From a virus, in the IMG/VR virus record IMGVR_UViG_3300005563_000058, positions 1 to 41,083 of that record: DNA of 41,083 nt, one strand, 5' to 3'. Shown in pieces: positions 1-7,482 of this stretch. Position 1 is the first letter of the stretch, and each line of letters starts with the position of its first letter. A program made the position numbers and the translations under genes. The notes under the pieces were generated by a model. That model saw nothing but the letters and a program-made list of their open reading frames with translations, had not been told where the DNA came from and did not search any database.

Positions 1-121
1 GCATAAACTTCACGAAGAATTTGTAGAAAGATCTGTCATTCATGTCCAGCGCATTGGCGACAGACGACAAGAATATGTAACCTCCTGCAAGAGCAATGAG
101 TAGGTGTACTGAAATGAACAC
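1..121 (-). CDS. small membrane protein, 3' end cut by window edge
   Basis: The frame starts at GTG 121, seven bases after a strong AAGGAG (129-134), and is still open at base 1, so about 40 residues are visible and the C-terminus is missing. The N-terminus reads MFISVHLLIALAGGYIFL, a hydrophobic run long enough for one membrane segment or an uncleaved signal anchor, followed by a polar stretch with basic and aromatic residues. It is the last visible gene of the leftward late block. Small membrane proteins at the end of such blocks are often lysis or accessory genes, but nothing here proves that. Confidence 0.55.
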   Translation of the reverse strand, partial: MFISVHLLIALAGGYIFLSSVANALDMNDRSFYKFFVKFM

Positions 122-160
122 GGGTAATCTCCTTCTTACACGCTGTCCCCTGTCCCTGCC

Positions 161-343
161 TTACTTCTTCCTAGAAGGTGAATGAGCAGGAGGCGGGGCG
201 TCCCTTGTGACCAACGCATCAGGAAAGGGAGTGGCGCGGTCTGCTACGTAATTCCTGATGAGATCGGCCAAGGTGCCGTACCTGTAGACGTGCTTGGTTT
301 TGCCATTAGGGTTGGTGTTAGCTTTCTTCTGGGGCTTGCTCAA
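161..343 (-). CDS. small basic protein of unknown function
   Basis: This 60-residue frame is rich in Lys, Arg and Pro, with a basic C-terminus (APPPAHSPSRKK). I do not recognise a family. I prefer the TTG start at 343: it overlaps the TGA of the upstream gene (340-342) in a TTGA junction and follows GGAG (349-352) at five bases. An ATG at 370 in the same frame would give 69 residues, but it has no clear ribosome binding site and a 31-base overlap. Tight coupling to the upstream nucleotide-enzyme-like gene suggests co-translation. The reading frame is modestly supported. Confidence 0.45.
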   Translation of the reverse strand: MSKPQKKANTNPNGKTKHVYRYGTLADLIRNYVADRATPFPDALVTRDAPPPAHSPSRKK

Positions 344-732
344 TTGGTCTCCACGCGGGCTTTCACCCATTCGGTCAAACGGTTCATTTCTTTGCTATAC
401 GCTTCTGCGCTCGCACCAACTACCGGGCGGTCGTCAATTAGGTTGCCTGTAACTTTGGCGTCAAGCAGGATGCCTAGACATGCCCTGGCGTGACCCAAGT
501 GGTGTACGCCAGAGTCTTCCGCGACTTCCTGGCCTTCCAGCCACAAGTCAATATGCCGCTTGGCCGCGTCTGCATAAATACGGGCGACTACTGCATTCGT
601 GCGCCAGTTATAGGCACCATATTTGATTGCGCCATCCATCATGGCGCAGGCTTCGTGTGCAATTGCGATTGCTGGTACAGAACTAAGACCAACCTTCTTT
701 GCGCCCAGCAAATCCTTTGGATTAGTAGTCAT
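340..732 (-). CDS. dATP/dGTP diphosphohydrolase-like N-terminal domain protein (DUF5664 type)
   Basis: The 130-residue protein starts MTTNPKDLLGAKKVGLSSVP, continues with AHEACAMMDGAIKYGAYNWR and contains EDSGVHHLGHARACLGILLDA and NLIDDRP. I recognise this pattern from a phage family formerly called DUF5664, annotated as the N-terminal domain of dATP/dGTP diphosphohydrolase. Full-length relatives are linked to purine nucleotide pool control and, in some phages, to 2-aminoadenine DNA. Enzyme activity of the stand-alone domain is not established. The ATG at 732 is chosen because AGGAG lies just upstream (736-740) and the family motif begins there; the frame stays open to ATG 795, but those extra residues look unrelated. 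The gene lies directly downstream of the metallophosphoesterase and overlaps the next small gene by four bases. Confidence 0.75.
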   Translation of the reverse strand: MTTNPKDLLGAKKVGLSSVPAIAIAHEACAMMDGAIKYGAYNWRTNAVVARIYADAAKRHIDLWLEGQEVAEDSGVHHLGHARACLGILLDAKVTGNLIDDRPVVGASAEAYSKEMNRLTEWVKARVETN

Positions 733-745
733 TGTCTCCTGTAGC

Positions 746-758
746 GTATCGAGTAGGT
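746..758 (-). repeat. 13-bp direct repeat, copy A
   Basis: GTATCGAGTAGGT on the plus strand is identical to 1816-1828. Read on the coding strand it lies 14-26 bases upstream of the ATG at 732 and touches the stop codon of the metallophosphoesterase gene. It could be a promoter or regulatory element of the leftward genes, or a trace of how the enclosed gene was inserted. Confidence 0.6.
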
Positions 759-1798
759 TAAGCCTGTTTACCAACCGAGTGCAGATAGTCTTCAATGTTG
801 AAGAATGGGATTGCCAAATGCTTATCCGGGTACATCACGACCACGGGGAAGGCAGAGGACGTGAACAATGAAAAGTAACGCTCTGCATAACCTGAGTGGA
901 TGTTGAGGGTGCCGGAAGAAATAGCAATGCGCCGATTGTGCCCTTCGTTGTAGATAGACACGCCCGCACGATGGCAGTCACCCTGAATGGCAATTTCTGC
1001 CTCGGGGTATTCATTCCTCATATACCGCTTGCAACCTGCGGTAGAGTCCAACATCGTCACCCCTGCGAATTTATGGCTAACCGCAAGTTTGTAGTTCTCT
1101 TTGCCTACGAGAATATCGGGGTGTCCGATGCCTGAAAAGAATGGAACCTTTCGGGCGAGAATGCTCTTGATGATGGATGTGCCGGTTGCCTTTTCTTCTC
1201 TTTCAGTCGAATGATTTGACCAAAGGGAGAAGACAACCTTGTGCATGATCTCTTCAAGCCACGACTCGATAAACTCAGCCTGCATGAAGGGGTCAATTAC
1301 TTGAGCACAGACTTCTGCCACGGATCTCAGCTTGATTGCAAACTCGACTTCATCCCCCATTAGGGCGACGAAGAGATTAGGAGTATTTACAATCAAGTCG
1401 GTCATCTCGACAAAGCGTGCGTAATCGGTAGAGATAGCGCCAATGTGCTGGTCACCAAAGGCCATGACTGCGATGGGTTCCGTGCCGTCACCTACGCGAA
1501 TCGCCGCAGTCCGCTGACTCCAAGAGGCGTCCCTGCGGAGTTTCTGCATAGACACGATTAGCGGAATACTGTCGCGCCAGTTGAGACCGCCGACCTTCTT
1601 ATCCAGATACTCTACTTGTGAAGCGCCTGATACCTGTGGTTCGCTTGACACTGACCCTGCTCCCCTGTTCTTAATGCGTCGTACAGTGGTTTCGCCCACG
1701 CCCAAATCTCGCGCAGTCTGTCTCGCAGACGTGCCCGCACTGAGGCAAGCCATGACTTCCTGCTCCACATGGGCAGGCGTTCGATTACTTGGAATCAT
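758..1798 (-). CDS. helix-turn-helix domain fused to calcineurin-like metallophosphoesterase
   Basis: The N-terminal 45 residues form a homeodomain-like helix-turn-helix (VMACLSAGTSARQTARDLGV, then GETTVRRIKNR). From about residue 110 a calcineurin-like phosphoesterase fold follows: AFGDQHIG (first metal motif), ALMGDEVE (second), SNHSTERE in place of the usual GNHE, VSHKF, and QGDCHRAGV in place of GHxH near residue 275. Related phage enzymes are metal-dependent phosphodiesterases or nucleases acting on DNA or nucleotides, and the helix-turn-helix suggests DNA contact. Position at the end of the structural operon is unusual for a replication nuclease. ATG 1798 sits close behind AGGAAGCGGAG. 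The whole gene lies between two identical 13-bp repeats. Confidence 0.75.
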   Translation of the reverse strand: MIPSNRTPAHVEQEVMACLSAGTSARQTARDLGVGETTVRRIKNRGAGSVSSEPQVSGASQVEYLDKKVGGLNWRDSIPLIVSMQKLRRDASWSQRTAAIRVGDGTEPIAVMAFGDQHIGAISTDYARFVEMTDLIVNTPNLFVALMGDEVEFAIKLRSVAEVCAQVIDPFMQAEFIESWLEEIMHKVVFSLWSNHSTEREEKATGTSIIKSILARKVPFFSGIGHPDILVGKENYKLAVSHKFAGVTMLDSTAGCKRYMRNEYPEAEIAIQGDCHRAGVSIYNEGHNRRIAISSGTLNIHSGYAERYFSLFTSSAFPVVVMYPDKHLAIPFFNIEDYLHSVGKQA

Positions 1799-1815
1799 TA
1801 TCTCCGCTTCCTAAT

Positions 1816-1828
1816 GTATCGAGTAGGT
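1816..1828 (-). repeat. 13-bp direct repeat, copy B
   Basis: Identical to 746-758. On the coding strand it lies 18-30 bases upstream of the metallophosphoesterase ATG (1798), a similar distance to that of copy A from its downstream gene. That shared placement favours a regulatory role. Confidence 0.6.
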
Positions 1829-1841
1829 AACGCGCTGTTAG

Positions 1842-2228
1842 TTACGACTTGTCCTTGTTCCGCTTGACTTGGAAGAACACCGCAAGCCCGCCAAGTAGTC
1901 CCAAGAGCGCAAAGGCTCCACGTTCCTCACCAATCAACGCACTTTGATCCGCTCTTATACCGGCGATCTCCGCATGAATGTTGGTGAGTTCTCTACCTGT
2001 GACATCACGGTTGTAATTTTCCTGGTTGGTTTTGAACTCCTGCAAACTCCGTAGTTGTTCGCCTTGGGTGCCGATTCGCTGTTGGTTGTATTCGCTCATT
2101 GTCATCGCTACAGTCGGCTGGGAACGAGGTACCTCCTGCGAGTTGGCAGGAGGCTTCCCTTGGAGAGAGAGGAAAAGGGACACCGTAATAAACAGTGTCC
2201 AGACGGCTACAGACAAACCTTTGTGCAT
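1842..2228 (-). CDS. membrane protein with two hydrophobic ends and a coiled-coil middle, holin-like or spanin-like candidate
   Basis: ATG 2228 follows AAAGGG at five bases and gives 128 residues. Residues about 4-24 are hydrophobic (KGLSVAVWTLFITVSLFLSL), residues 45-100 are polar and heptad-like (EYNQQRIGTQGEQLRSLQEF, then IHAEIAGIRADQSALIGEE), and a second membrane segment (FALLGLLGGLAVFFQV) is followed by a basic tail, KRNKDKS. The coiled coil plus C-terminal anchor resembles XhlA-type lysis accessory proteins, and the gene directly follows the tail tip gene, a common place for lysis genes. No endolysin is visible nearby, so the lysis assignment is a guess. The frame is open upstream to 2360, but that extension overlaps the tip gene and reads as non-protein. 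Confidence 0.6.
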   Translation of the reverse strand: MHKGLSVAVWTLFITVSLFLSLQGKPPANSQEVPRSQPTVAMTMSEYNQQRIGTQGEQLRSLQEFKTNQENYNRDVTGRELTNIHAEIAGIRADQSALIGEERGAFALLGLLGGLAVFFQVKRNKDKS

Positions 2229-2271
2229 TGTGGCCCTTTTCAGACTAAATTTTGTATGTGGCGCTTGGTAA

Positions 2272-5028
2272 TTACTGGATGTAAATTTCAAAGCCTTGCA
2301 AAACCCCGGCACCACCCGCGCCCCCGGTAGGTGTTCCCCCGGTAACGCTAACAGACGCATGAACCGTGATAGTATTCAGCGCCGTCCCGGTTGGGATCGT
2401 CATTGAGTAATCCGCTTCTGCTACGTCAACGCCCGTAGACAACAGCGTGGTATCCACTCCTGCGACGGTAGCCACGATGGTTCCGCCCCAGGATGCTAGG
2501 CTGCTTGACGCCGATGCGCTGGCGACTACATGTAACGTCATGGGCGCAGTTGTCGTAATGCTTAGGAAACCAGACCAAATACAACTTCCACTGCTCGTGT
2601 TAGAAACCCACGATGGGTAAGACCCAGTGACCCACCAAGTTGCTTTAACAATCGCGTTGGTAGTTATGTCGTTGTCATACGCTGCTGCCGGGGTAGTAGT
2701 TGTTGAACTCCCCAAGTCAGTGCTCGTACTAGGCTGATACCGAGGGGTGTAAGATGGCGTGACAATCTTGCCAATTAGCAACCGCCCATAGACATTCGTG
2801 TAATCCGCAGGGTTCTGGGTAGCGACCGGAGTGATTACACCGGACGTGAAAGACGGGTCATCGAAGTAGACGCCATAAAGCTGTGACTGTGCCAAGCCTG
2901 TCAGGATTGCTGGGCTTGGAGTACAAGCCAGCGCGAGCGACCCAATCGTTGCGGTAAACGGAATGACTGTGATCTGCGCCGTACCGTCCGACAATCCCTG
3001 TGCGCTCAACGTACCCGGAGGAGCTACTGCACCGCCCCCGTAGGCGTAGATTGAAAGCGATGTGCCCACAACGTAACTGTCCATTTCGACCCATACGCTG
3101 GTTGCCCCGTTTGCCCTCAATGACCTAATCCGCACGTTGTATGTCCCATTTGCAACAACAGGAGAAATGTAACCAATGAAGTTGCCCACATCGCACAACC
3201 CTGAATCAGTCCATACCGATGCGCCTGTGAGTTGGTACTGTATCTGTATCTGCTTAACCAAGATGTCCAACGGGGCAGACCACGATACTGCAATTCGCGG
3301 GGTCACCGTACCATCAAGCCCAACCAAGGCATAACCCGGACCAGAGTTCAACGCCATGCCCGTGGGTGGTGCAGGCCGGAAAGGTATCTGGTTTGCAACT
3401 GGCACATCGTAGGGGGACAATTCTTCTGTGGATGCCCACGCGTACACGCTGGGGTCGGTTTCTGCTACTTCGACCTGAAGCATGATGTACGGAGCCGTGT
3501 TCTCATTGCCCTTCTCTACGACTAGCTTTACGCTCTGGACCTCCATCATTTTGTTTACCCACCCGTGAGCAGGGAACGTCATCTGCAAAACATCTGTGGG
3601 CTGGAGTTGCCAAGCGGCCAGGGATGTCAAGAATGTTCCCTTACCTTGCTGCCTGTTCCTCAATAGAGCAATCTTTGCAAGCCTCTGTGCCTGCCCAATA
3701 CTGAGTACGGTATTCAGGCTTAGGTCCATGGGCAGAATGACACCACCATCCGCCGCCAGGAACTCATCCCCGCCTGCATAACCGTGCAACGTGTCGCAAG
3801 CGTAGGTAGGGAAGTTGGTTGGTTGGAACGCAAAGGGGAATGTGTTATCCCTTGTGTGGTCATACCAGCCATTCGAGTCATAGAGATTACCAGCGACGTT
3901 GTAGGGGTAGTTGGGCGCAATGTATGTGCCGCTCACCCTGTTTACCAACGAGCCGAAGTCTCTATAGGCGTCCCACTTGATATCACCAAGAATCGAATCA
4001 TCGGTAAGCGTGAACGACGGGCCTTGCCAATAGGCGGGCCAGATGTACCACTCGCCCCCAATGCGACTCAACCTGCCCCCGGCTGCGGGCATCATGTTAT
4101 TGATTACATCACCCGGAGATACTGACGTGTCATAGTGCCAGTTCAGCGTGTAGCGGGATTCGCTAGGCGTGACTGCCATTGGAATGGACTCATCGCAAAC
4201 GTTGGCAGCCGCAATGAGTTGGGCGGTGTTGACGCTGCCCACATCTCCCAAACCATACTGCGTGTCTGTAATCGCATTGGCGACACAGAGCGCCCAATTG
4301 TTGCTGTAGCCTGTACTGCCATCACGCGGGTCGTAGATATCATTCTTGCCGCGCACTGTAAACCTAATCTCGGGTTCACCTGGGAACGTGTTGGTGTCAT
4401 AGCCCAGGTTGAGGTAGACATACGTGCAGCCACCAACCCATGGGGTACCACCTGTCGATGCCGCCCATGCGGGGTCGGGTGCCACATCAGCAACAATTAC
4501 GTCTCCCGGTGCCTGATCCCCGTAGCGAGCCTCACACCATACTTCACTTCCGAATGTGTAGTTCTGTCCGCCCGGTCCTACAAATGTTCCTGGGTCGGCG
4601 TACCCGCCGAAGTTGACTCCGTTGCGAGTCGAGTTACCCGGAGAACCTACATTCCAGTGAACCAATCTGCCATCGAGGTAAAGGTTCACAATGCTGTCGC
4701 ATTCGTGCCCTGCGAGGACAATGACGTAGTTGTAGTGGTTGTGGCTGTCTCCTGTGCTGCTCCTGTAGATTTCGACCCCGCCCACCCGCTGCTCTCCGTA
4801 GATGATCTGACGGTAGGCTGCGGCTTGGCGTGTCGTAATGTTGGTTCCACGATTGCTTGTAAGCGCGTCTGCAAGCGCCCCCAGTTCCATACTTACGCCG
4901 CCAGCAGCGAATGCAAAGAAAAGGGTATTAAGTGTTTCGGGAGCAATAAATGGTGCAAGTTCGGGGGCAAAGATGAAGATACCGGCAGCTACCCCCAAAA
5001 GGGCAGCGCCTTCAATGGCCTTAGACAC
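2272..5028 (-). CDS. tail tip / host attachment protein (lambda J-like)
   Basis: A 918-residue protein starting at GTG 5028, directly after the TAA of the peptidase gene and five bases behind GGAGGG. Residues 1-55 are hydrophobic and alanine/glycine rich. Residues 60-230 hold a J-like tip region (RQAAAYRQIIYGEQRVGGVE, VIVLAGHECDSIVNLYLDGR). The centre contains long beta-rich baseplate-hub sequence (IGGEWYIWPAYWQGP, LRNRQQGKGTFL). Around 555-655 there is a fibronectin type III-like segment (APPTGMALNSGPG, VSWSAPLDILVKQIQIQYQL). The last 200 residues are Thr/Ser/Ala-rich and probably form the host-contacting tip. Such proteins cap the tail and bind the receptor. Gene order after the peptidase supports the call. 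Confidence 0.85.
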   Translation of the reverse strand: MSKAIEGAALLGVAAGIFIFAPELAPFIAPETLNTLFFAFAAGGVSMELGALADALTSNRGTNITTRQAAAYRQIIYGEQRVGGVEIYRSSTGDSHNHYNYVIVLAGHECDSIVNLYLDGRLVHWNVGSPGNSTRNGVNFGGYADPGTFVGPGGQNYTFGSEVWCEARYGDQAPGDVIVADVAPDPAWAASTGGTPWVGGCTYVYLNLGYDTNTFPGEPEIRFTVRGKNDIYDPRDGSTGYSNNWALCVANAITDTQYGLGDVGSVNTAQLIAAANVCDESIPMAVTPSESRYTLNWHYDTSVSPGDVINNMMPAAGGRLSRIGGEWYIWPAYWQGPSFTLTDDSILGDIKWDAYRDFGSLVNRVSGTYIAPNYPYNVAGNLYDSNGWYDHTRDNTFPFAFQPTNFPTYACDTLHGYAGGDEFLAADGGVILPMDLSLNTVLSIGQAQRLAKIALLRNRQQGKGTFLTSLAAWQLQPTDVLQMTFPAHGWVNKMMEVQSVKLVVEKGNENTAPYIMLQVEVAETDPSVYAWASTEELSPYDVPVANQIPFRPAPPTGMALNSGPGYALVGLDGTVTPRIAVSWSAPLDILVKQIQIQYQLTGASVWTDSGLCDVGNFIGYISPVVANGTYNVRIRSLRANGATSVWVEMDSYVVGTSLSIYAYGGGAVAPPGTLSAQGLSDGTAQITVIPFTATIGSLALACTPSPAILTGLAQSQLYGVYFDDPSFTSGVITPVATQNPADYTNVYGRLLIGKIVTPSYTPRYQPSTSTDLGSSTTTTPAAAYDNDITTNAIVKATWWVTGSYPSWVSNTSSGSCIWSGFLSITTTAPMTLHVVASASASSSLASWGGTIVATVAGVDTTLLSTGVDVAEADYSMTIPTGTALNTITVHASVSVTGGTPTGGAGGAGVLQGFEIYIQ

Positions 5029-5469
5029 TTAAACCCTCCACGCCTTCTGCACATTGGTTATAGGCAGCCGAATCAATCCAGTTTCCCCGACCGAGATAAC
5101 ATCCCTGCCATTAAGGTGAACCAACCCAGCGATAAGCGTTCCTTCGTTGTCTACGATGACGAGATCCCCACGCTGTGCCTTCAAAGGGTGGGCGAGTTGT
5201 TCCATTCCTGCCTTTTCTGCACAGTATGCAGCGGCATCGGTAACAGTGGTTCCACCTGTAATCTTCTTGATAGCCTTGAGAGCGCCTGGAAGGTCTGTAT
5301 ATGTCCCTCTAAATTCGGCAGCCACGTCCACGCCAGTCATCGCTAAAATGCCCTCCGCAGCAAAAAGGCAGCAGTCAAAGACGCCGAATTTGAAAGGGCT
5401 GTCGGCTGTATTGAGTAGGAAATCGTGGTATGCAACCGTGTCCCAGTGAGCAGAACGAGTTAATGCCAT
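5029..5469 (-). CDS. tail assembly cysteine peptidase-like protein (NlpC/P60-related, DUF6950 type)
   Basis: The 146-residue protein has the motif PFKFGVFDCCLFAAEGILAMTG (its Cys pair around residue 33) and later AQRGDLVIVDNEG and LVHLNGRDVISVGETGL. This matches a phage family found between the distal tail gene and the tip gene, the place of the lambda K peptidase domain. The Cys of the FDCC motif would be the nucleophile. Family members are thought to act in tail-tip assembly or as peptidoglycan peptidases during entry. It ends with a TAA that abuts the GTG of the tip gene, so the two are translationally coupled. The start ATG at 5469 fits the usual length. Confidence 0.8.
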   Translation of the reverse strand: MALTRSAHWDTVAYHDFLLNTADSPFKFGVFDCCLFAAEGILAMTGVDVAAEFRGTYTDLPGALKAIKKITGGTTVTDAAAYCAEKAGMEQLAHPLKAQRGDLVIVDNEGTLIAGLVHLNGRDVISVGETGLIRLPITNVQKAWRV

Positions 5470-5474
5470 ATAGT

Positions 5475-6161
5475 TTAAGCGACCCTTTCTAGCGGGAAGT
5501 TCAAGCGGGCTAGTGTACCGTGGTAATAAAGTGCGCCACGGTCATAGGCGCGTGCTGCATCTTCTGCCGTCTTGTGCCTGCTACCTAAATAGTGCTGAAC
5601 GTTCTCGAAACGAACATTAGCTTGCCAGTAACCGCCCGTGGCTTTGCTGACTCCCCTGTACCCAGACGTATTTCGTAATGTCAAAGTCCGCTGATTAAGG
5701 GTTTGTTCTTCTGCTAATGACCACTTGACGTTCCCAACACAGTAATCACTCGTGGAGTCAATCCGGTCCAACGAGTGCAACGGGGTTGGCTTCTCCCCGA
5801 TATCGTCTTTGAACTCTTGGAAGGACGTGAACAACCACTTGATGCCGCTGCCGCCATAGTTGGCATAATCAGGGTCGTTCTTTTGATTGCAGCGATTCCA
5901 TGCATTCCTATAGGCCGTGTAGAGGACATGCCCTGGAGAACCTTTAGTGGCGCAGCCGTGTATGAGATTGACCGTTCTTTGCCGACAACCGCAGCTTGTT
6001 GTGTTGCCGCTGAGAAGCGAACTACCTACGCAGACTGTCGAACCACCACACTCGCACACACAATACCATCTGGCTTTACCGGCGTTTGAATTCTCTCGGC
6101 GCTCGACTACAGTCAGTCGCCCTATCTTCTTGCCCTTCAAGTCGTTCACCGGCTTGCCCAC
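5475..6161 (-). CDS. homing-type endonuclease with Cys-rich N-terminus and C-terminal AP2 DNA-binding domain
   Basis: The 228-residue protein begins with KIGRLTVVERRENSNAGKAR and a four-cysteine cluster (WYCVCECGG then TTSCGC), seen at the front of many phage homing endonucleases. The middle (SLDRIDSTSDYCVGNVKWSL followed by AEEQTLNQR) is the HNH-like nuclease segment, and residues 165-225 form an AP2 domain (SGYRGVSKATGGYWQANVRF, AARAYDRGALYYHGTLARLNF). The GTG start at 6161 lies seven bases behind GAGGGG. It sits between two tail genes that would otherwise adjoin and is preceded by a terminator-like hairpin, as expected for a selfish insertion. It is probably free-standing: no interrupted neighbour is visible. 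Confidence 0.85.
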   Translation of the reverse strand: MGKPVNDLKGKKIGRLTVVERRENSNAGKARWYCVCECGGSTVCVGSSLLSGNTTSCGCRQRTVNLIHGCATKGSPGHVLYTAYRNAWNRCNQKNDPDYANYGGSGIKWLFTSFQEFKDDIGEKPTPLHSLDRIDSTSDYCVGNVKWSLAEEQTLNQRTLTLRNTSGYRGVSKATGGYWQANVRFENVQHYLGSRHKTAEDAARAYDRGALYYHGTLARLNFPLERVA

Positions 6162-6179
6162 CTATAAACCCCTCATTCT

Positions 6180-6199
6180 AAAAAGGACGGTCATCGTCC
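6180..6199 (-). terminator. short terminator-like hairpin overlapping a tail gene stop codon
   Basis: On the minus strand GGACG (6195-6199) pairs with CGTCC (6185-6189) around a five-base loop, followed by five T (6184-6180). The TGA of the tail gene (6191-6193) lies in the loop. The stem is only five pairs, so termination is probably partial; genes to the left still need transcription. Confidence 0.5.
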
Positions 6200-6745
6200 C
6201 CACCTAAGTGCCACATCAGACAGGGATTCAACAGAATTGAATCCTGTATCATCTGGGTAGAGAACTCGTTGGTCCGCTGATGTATACCGTCTCTGTGTCG
6301 CACGCTGAAGGTTGAACATCCTTGTCTCCAGCGCCAGCGAAATACTGATAGTCTCAACACCCGTAGTAATGCTGGGCTTGTCTACCTGCCCTGAAAAGAG
6401 CAGGTAAGGAGTGCCGATGATGTGATTGGCGACGTTAAGAGCCGTGAACCATATCTTTGCGGGTGCGCCGACTTTGATATCTGTGAGGCAGTCGTTGAGC
6501 AACGCGGGGTCGATACCAGACAACGTGAGGCTCGTGCCCTCTGCCTTGACTTCAACACCCTCGGATATCGGCCCCATCTGCCCCAAGGAGCCAATGCCTA
6601 GATATGTGTTGCCGCTATAAACAAGCGGGCCGACTCCGCTCCACATGTACTGCGTGCTGGATCTCAGCGTGAGCATGACAAGGAAAGCGGGTCGGAAGAA
6701 GCTGGAAGCGAGAGTGGGGAGTAACGTAGATGCGCTGCGTGGCAT
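6191..6745 (-). CDS. distal tail / minor tail protein (DUF2163-like)
   Basis: ATG 6745 forms a TAATG junction with the stop of the upstream tail gene and has GGAGG eight bases ahead, giving 184 residues. The sequence FFRPAFLVMLTLRSSTQYMW, VYSGNTYLGIGSLGQMGPIS, EGTSLTLSGIDPALLNDCL and YLLFSGQVDKPSITTG is typical of phage proteins with the pattern 'Sg..y.g.G.lg.i....e...a....l.lsGi', found near the distal tail complex before the K-like peptidase. It likely forms part of the baseplate hub. The ORF is open back to 6805, but those residues overlap the neighbour and lack the motif. Confidence 0.75.
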   Translation of the reverse strand: MPRSASTLLPTLASSFFRPAFLVMLTLRSSTQYMWSGVGPLVYSGNTYLGIGSLGQMGPISEGVEVKAEGTSLTLSGIDPALLNDCLTDIKVGAPAKIWFTALNVANHIIGTPYLLFSGQVDKPSITTGVETISISLALETRMFNLQRATQRRYTSADQRVLYPDDTGFNSVESLSDVALRWGR

Positions 6746-7389
6746 TAGCGTGCCTCCGTGCAATCGAACGAAATCCCAAATGTCCGCGCTTCGCTTACGC
6801 TCCACTTACGAACGTTGGAAGACAGCCGGAAGAGTCCCTTGGGGTAGTTAAAGCTAATAGCTTCCCCGTCCGTAGTAGTGTCCCGCAGACTGGGCCAAAT
6901 GGTGATTGTTGCCAGCCCTAATGCATCGCTATCTACTTGGCTCAGTGCCATGTGCAAGCGGGGACCAATCGAGAGGTAATCTCCAGGGAGCAGCAACCTG
7001 TGGACAGCCGGTGCCCAGCCCTTCGTGCGTATCGTGGTAGCCCCGATGAGGTTCCCCCCACCCGTGACGCCATCCACGACCACCAAGCCCTTGGGGGCAC
7101 CTTGTGGTGTCTTGGCGTAGGGGTCTCCGAGATAGAAGCAATTAGCCTTGCCCCGGAGTTCCATCAAGAATGCAATCCACGTTGCCGCCGAAGCCCTGTT
7201 CATCGGCGGGAGACTTACATGAACCTGCCAAAAGTCTGCTCCCGGCCACTGCTGGAATTGGCTCTGCCCCGTAAAGGGGGACCGCGCCTCACCCACAGAG
7301 TCAGAGATTGTGAAATCTACAGACCTGAAACCCGGCTTAGTCGGAATGCCGATTATGTTCCATGAATTGAACGTGCCGATGACGGCCAT
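6745..7389 (-). CDS. distal tail protein
   Basis: ATG 7389 sits behind an ideal AGGAGG, giving 214 residues beginning MAVIGTFNSWNIIGIPTKPG. The chain is beta-rich (TGQSQFQQWPGADFWQVHVS, then ATWIAFLMELRGKANCFYLGDP) and ends VRKWSVSEARTFGISFDCTE. Proteins with a central 'W...aF...LrG..g.F.lgDP' pattern occur between tape measure and tip genes in siphoviruses and podovirus-like prophages and are tail components. It is coupled to the next gene by TAATG. The exact role in the baseplate is inferred from order. Confidence 0.7.
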   Translation of the reverse strand: MAVIGTFNSWNIIGIPTKPGFRSVDFTISDSVGEARSPFTGQSQFQQWPGADFWQVHVSLPPMNRASAATWIAFLMELRGKANCFYLGDPYAKTPQGAPKGLVVVDGVTGGGNLIGATTIRTKGWAPAVHRLLLPGDYLSIGPRLHMALSQVDSDALGLATITIWPSLRDTTTDGEAISFNYPKGLFRLSSNVRKWSVSEARTFGISFDCTEAR

Positions 7390-7428
7390 ACTCCTCCTAA
7401 GACCTGTGAGACTTTGTGAGAACAAATG

Positions 7429-7454
7429 GAAAGGGCACCCCGAAGGATGCCCCT
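7429..7454 (-). terminator. UUCG-capped terminator hairpin, copy 1 of an exact 26-base repeat
   Basis: On the minus strand GGGCATCC, a TTCG loop, then GGGTGCCC form an eight-pair stem with one wobble, followed by TTTCC. The 26 bases are identical to 13378-13403. It lies 30 bases after the stop of the pectate-lyase-like gene and before the AGGAGG of the distal tail gene. The T-run is short, so read-through is likely. Confidence 0.75.
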
Positions 7455-7482
7455 GTTTACTCATTGCTAGTTACCCTACAGC

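Noticed and set aside
4135-5346. 403-residue plus-strand open frame
   Set aside because: It lies opposite the tip and peptidase genes, which show clear family motifs. Its sequence is low-quality (many Cys, Arg, Val) and has no ribosome binding site.
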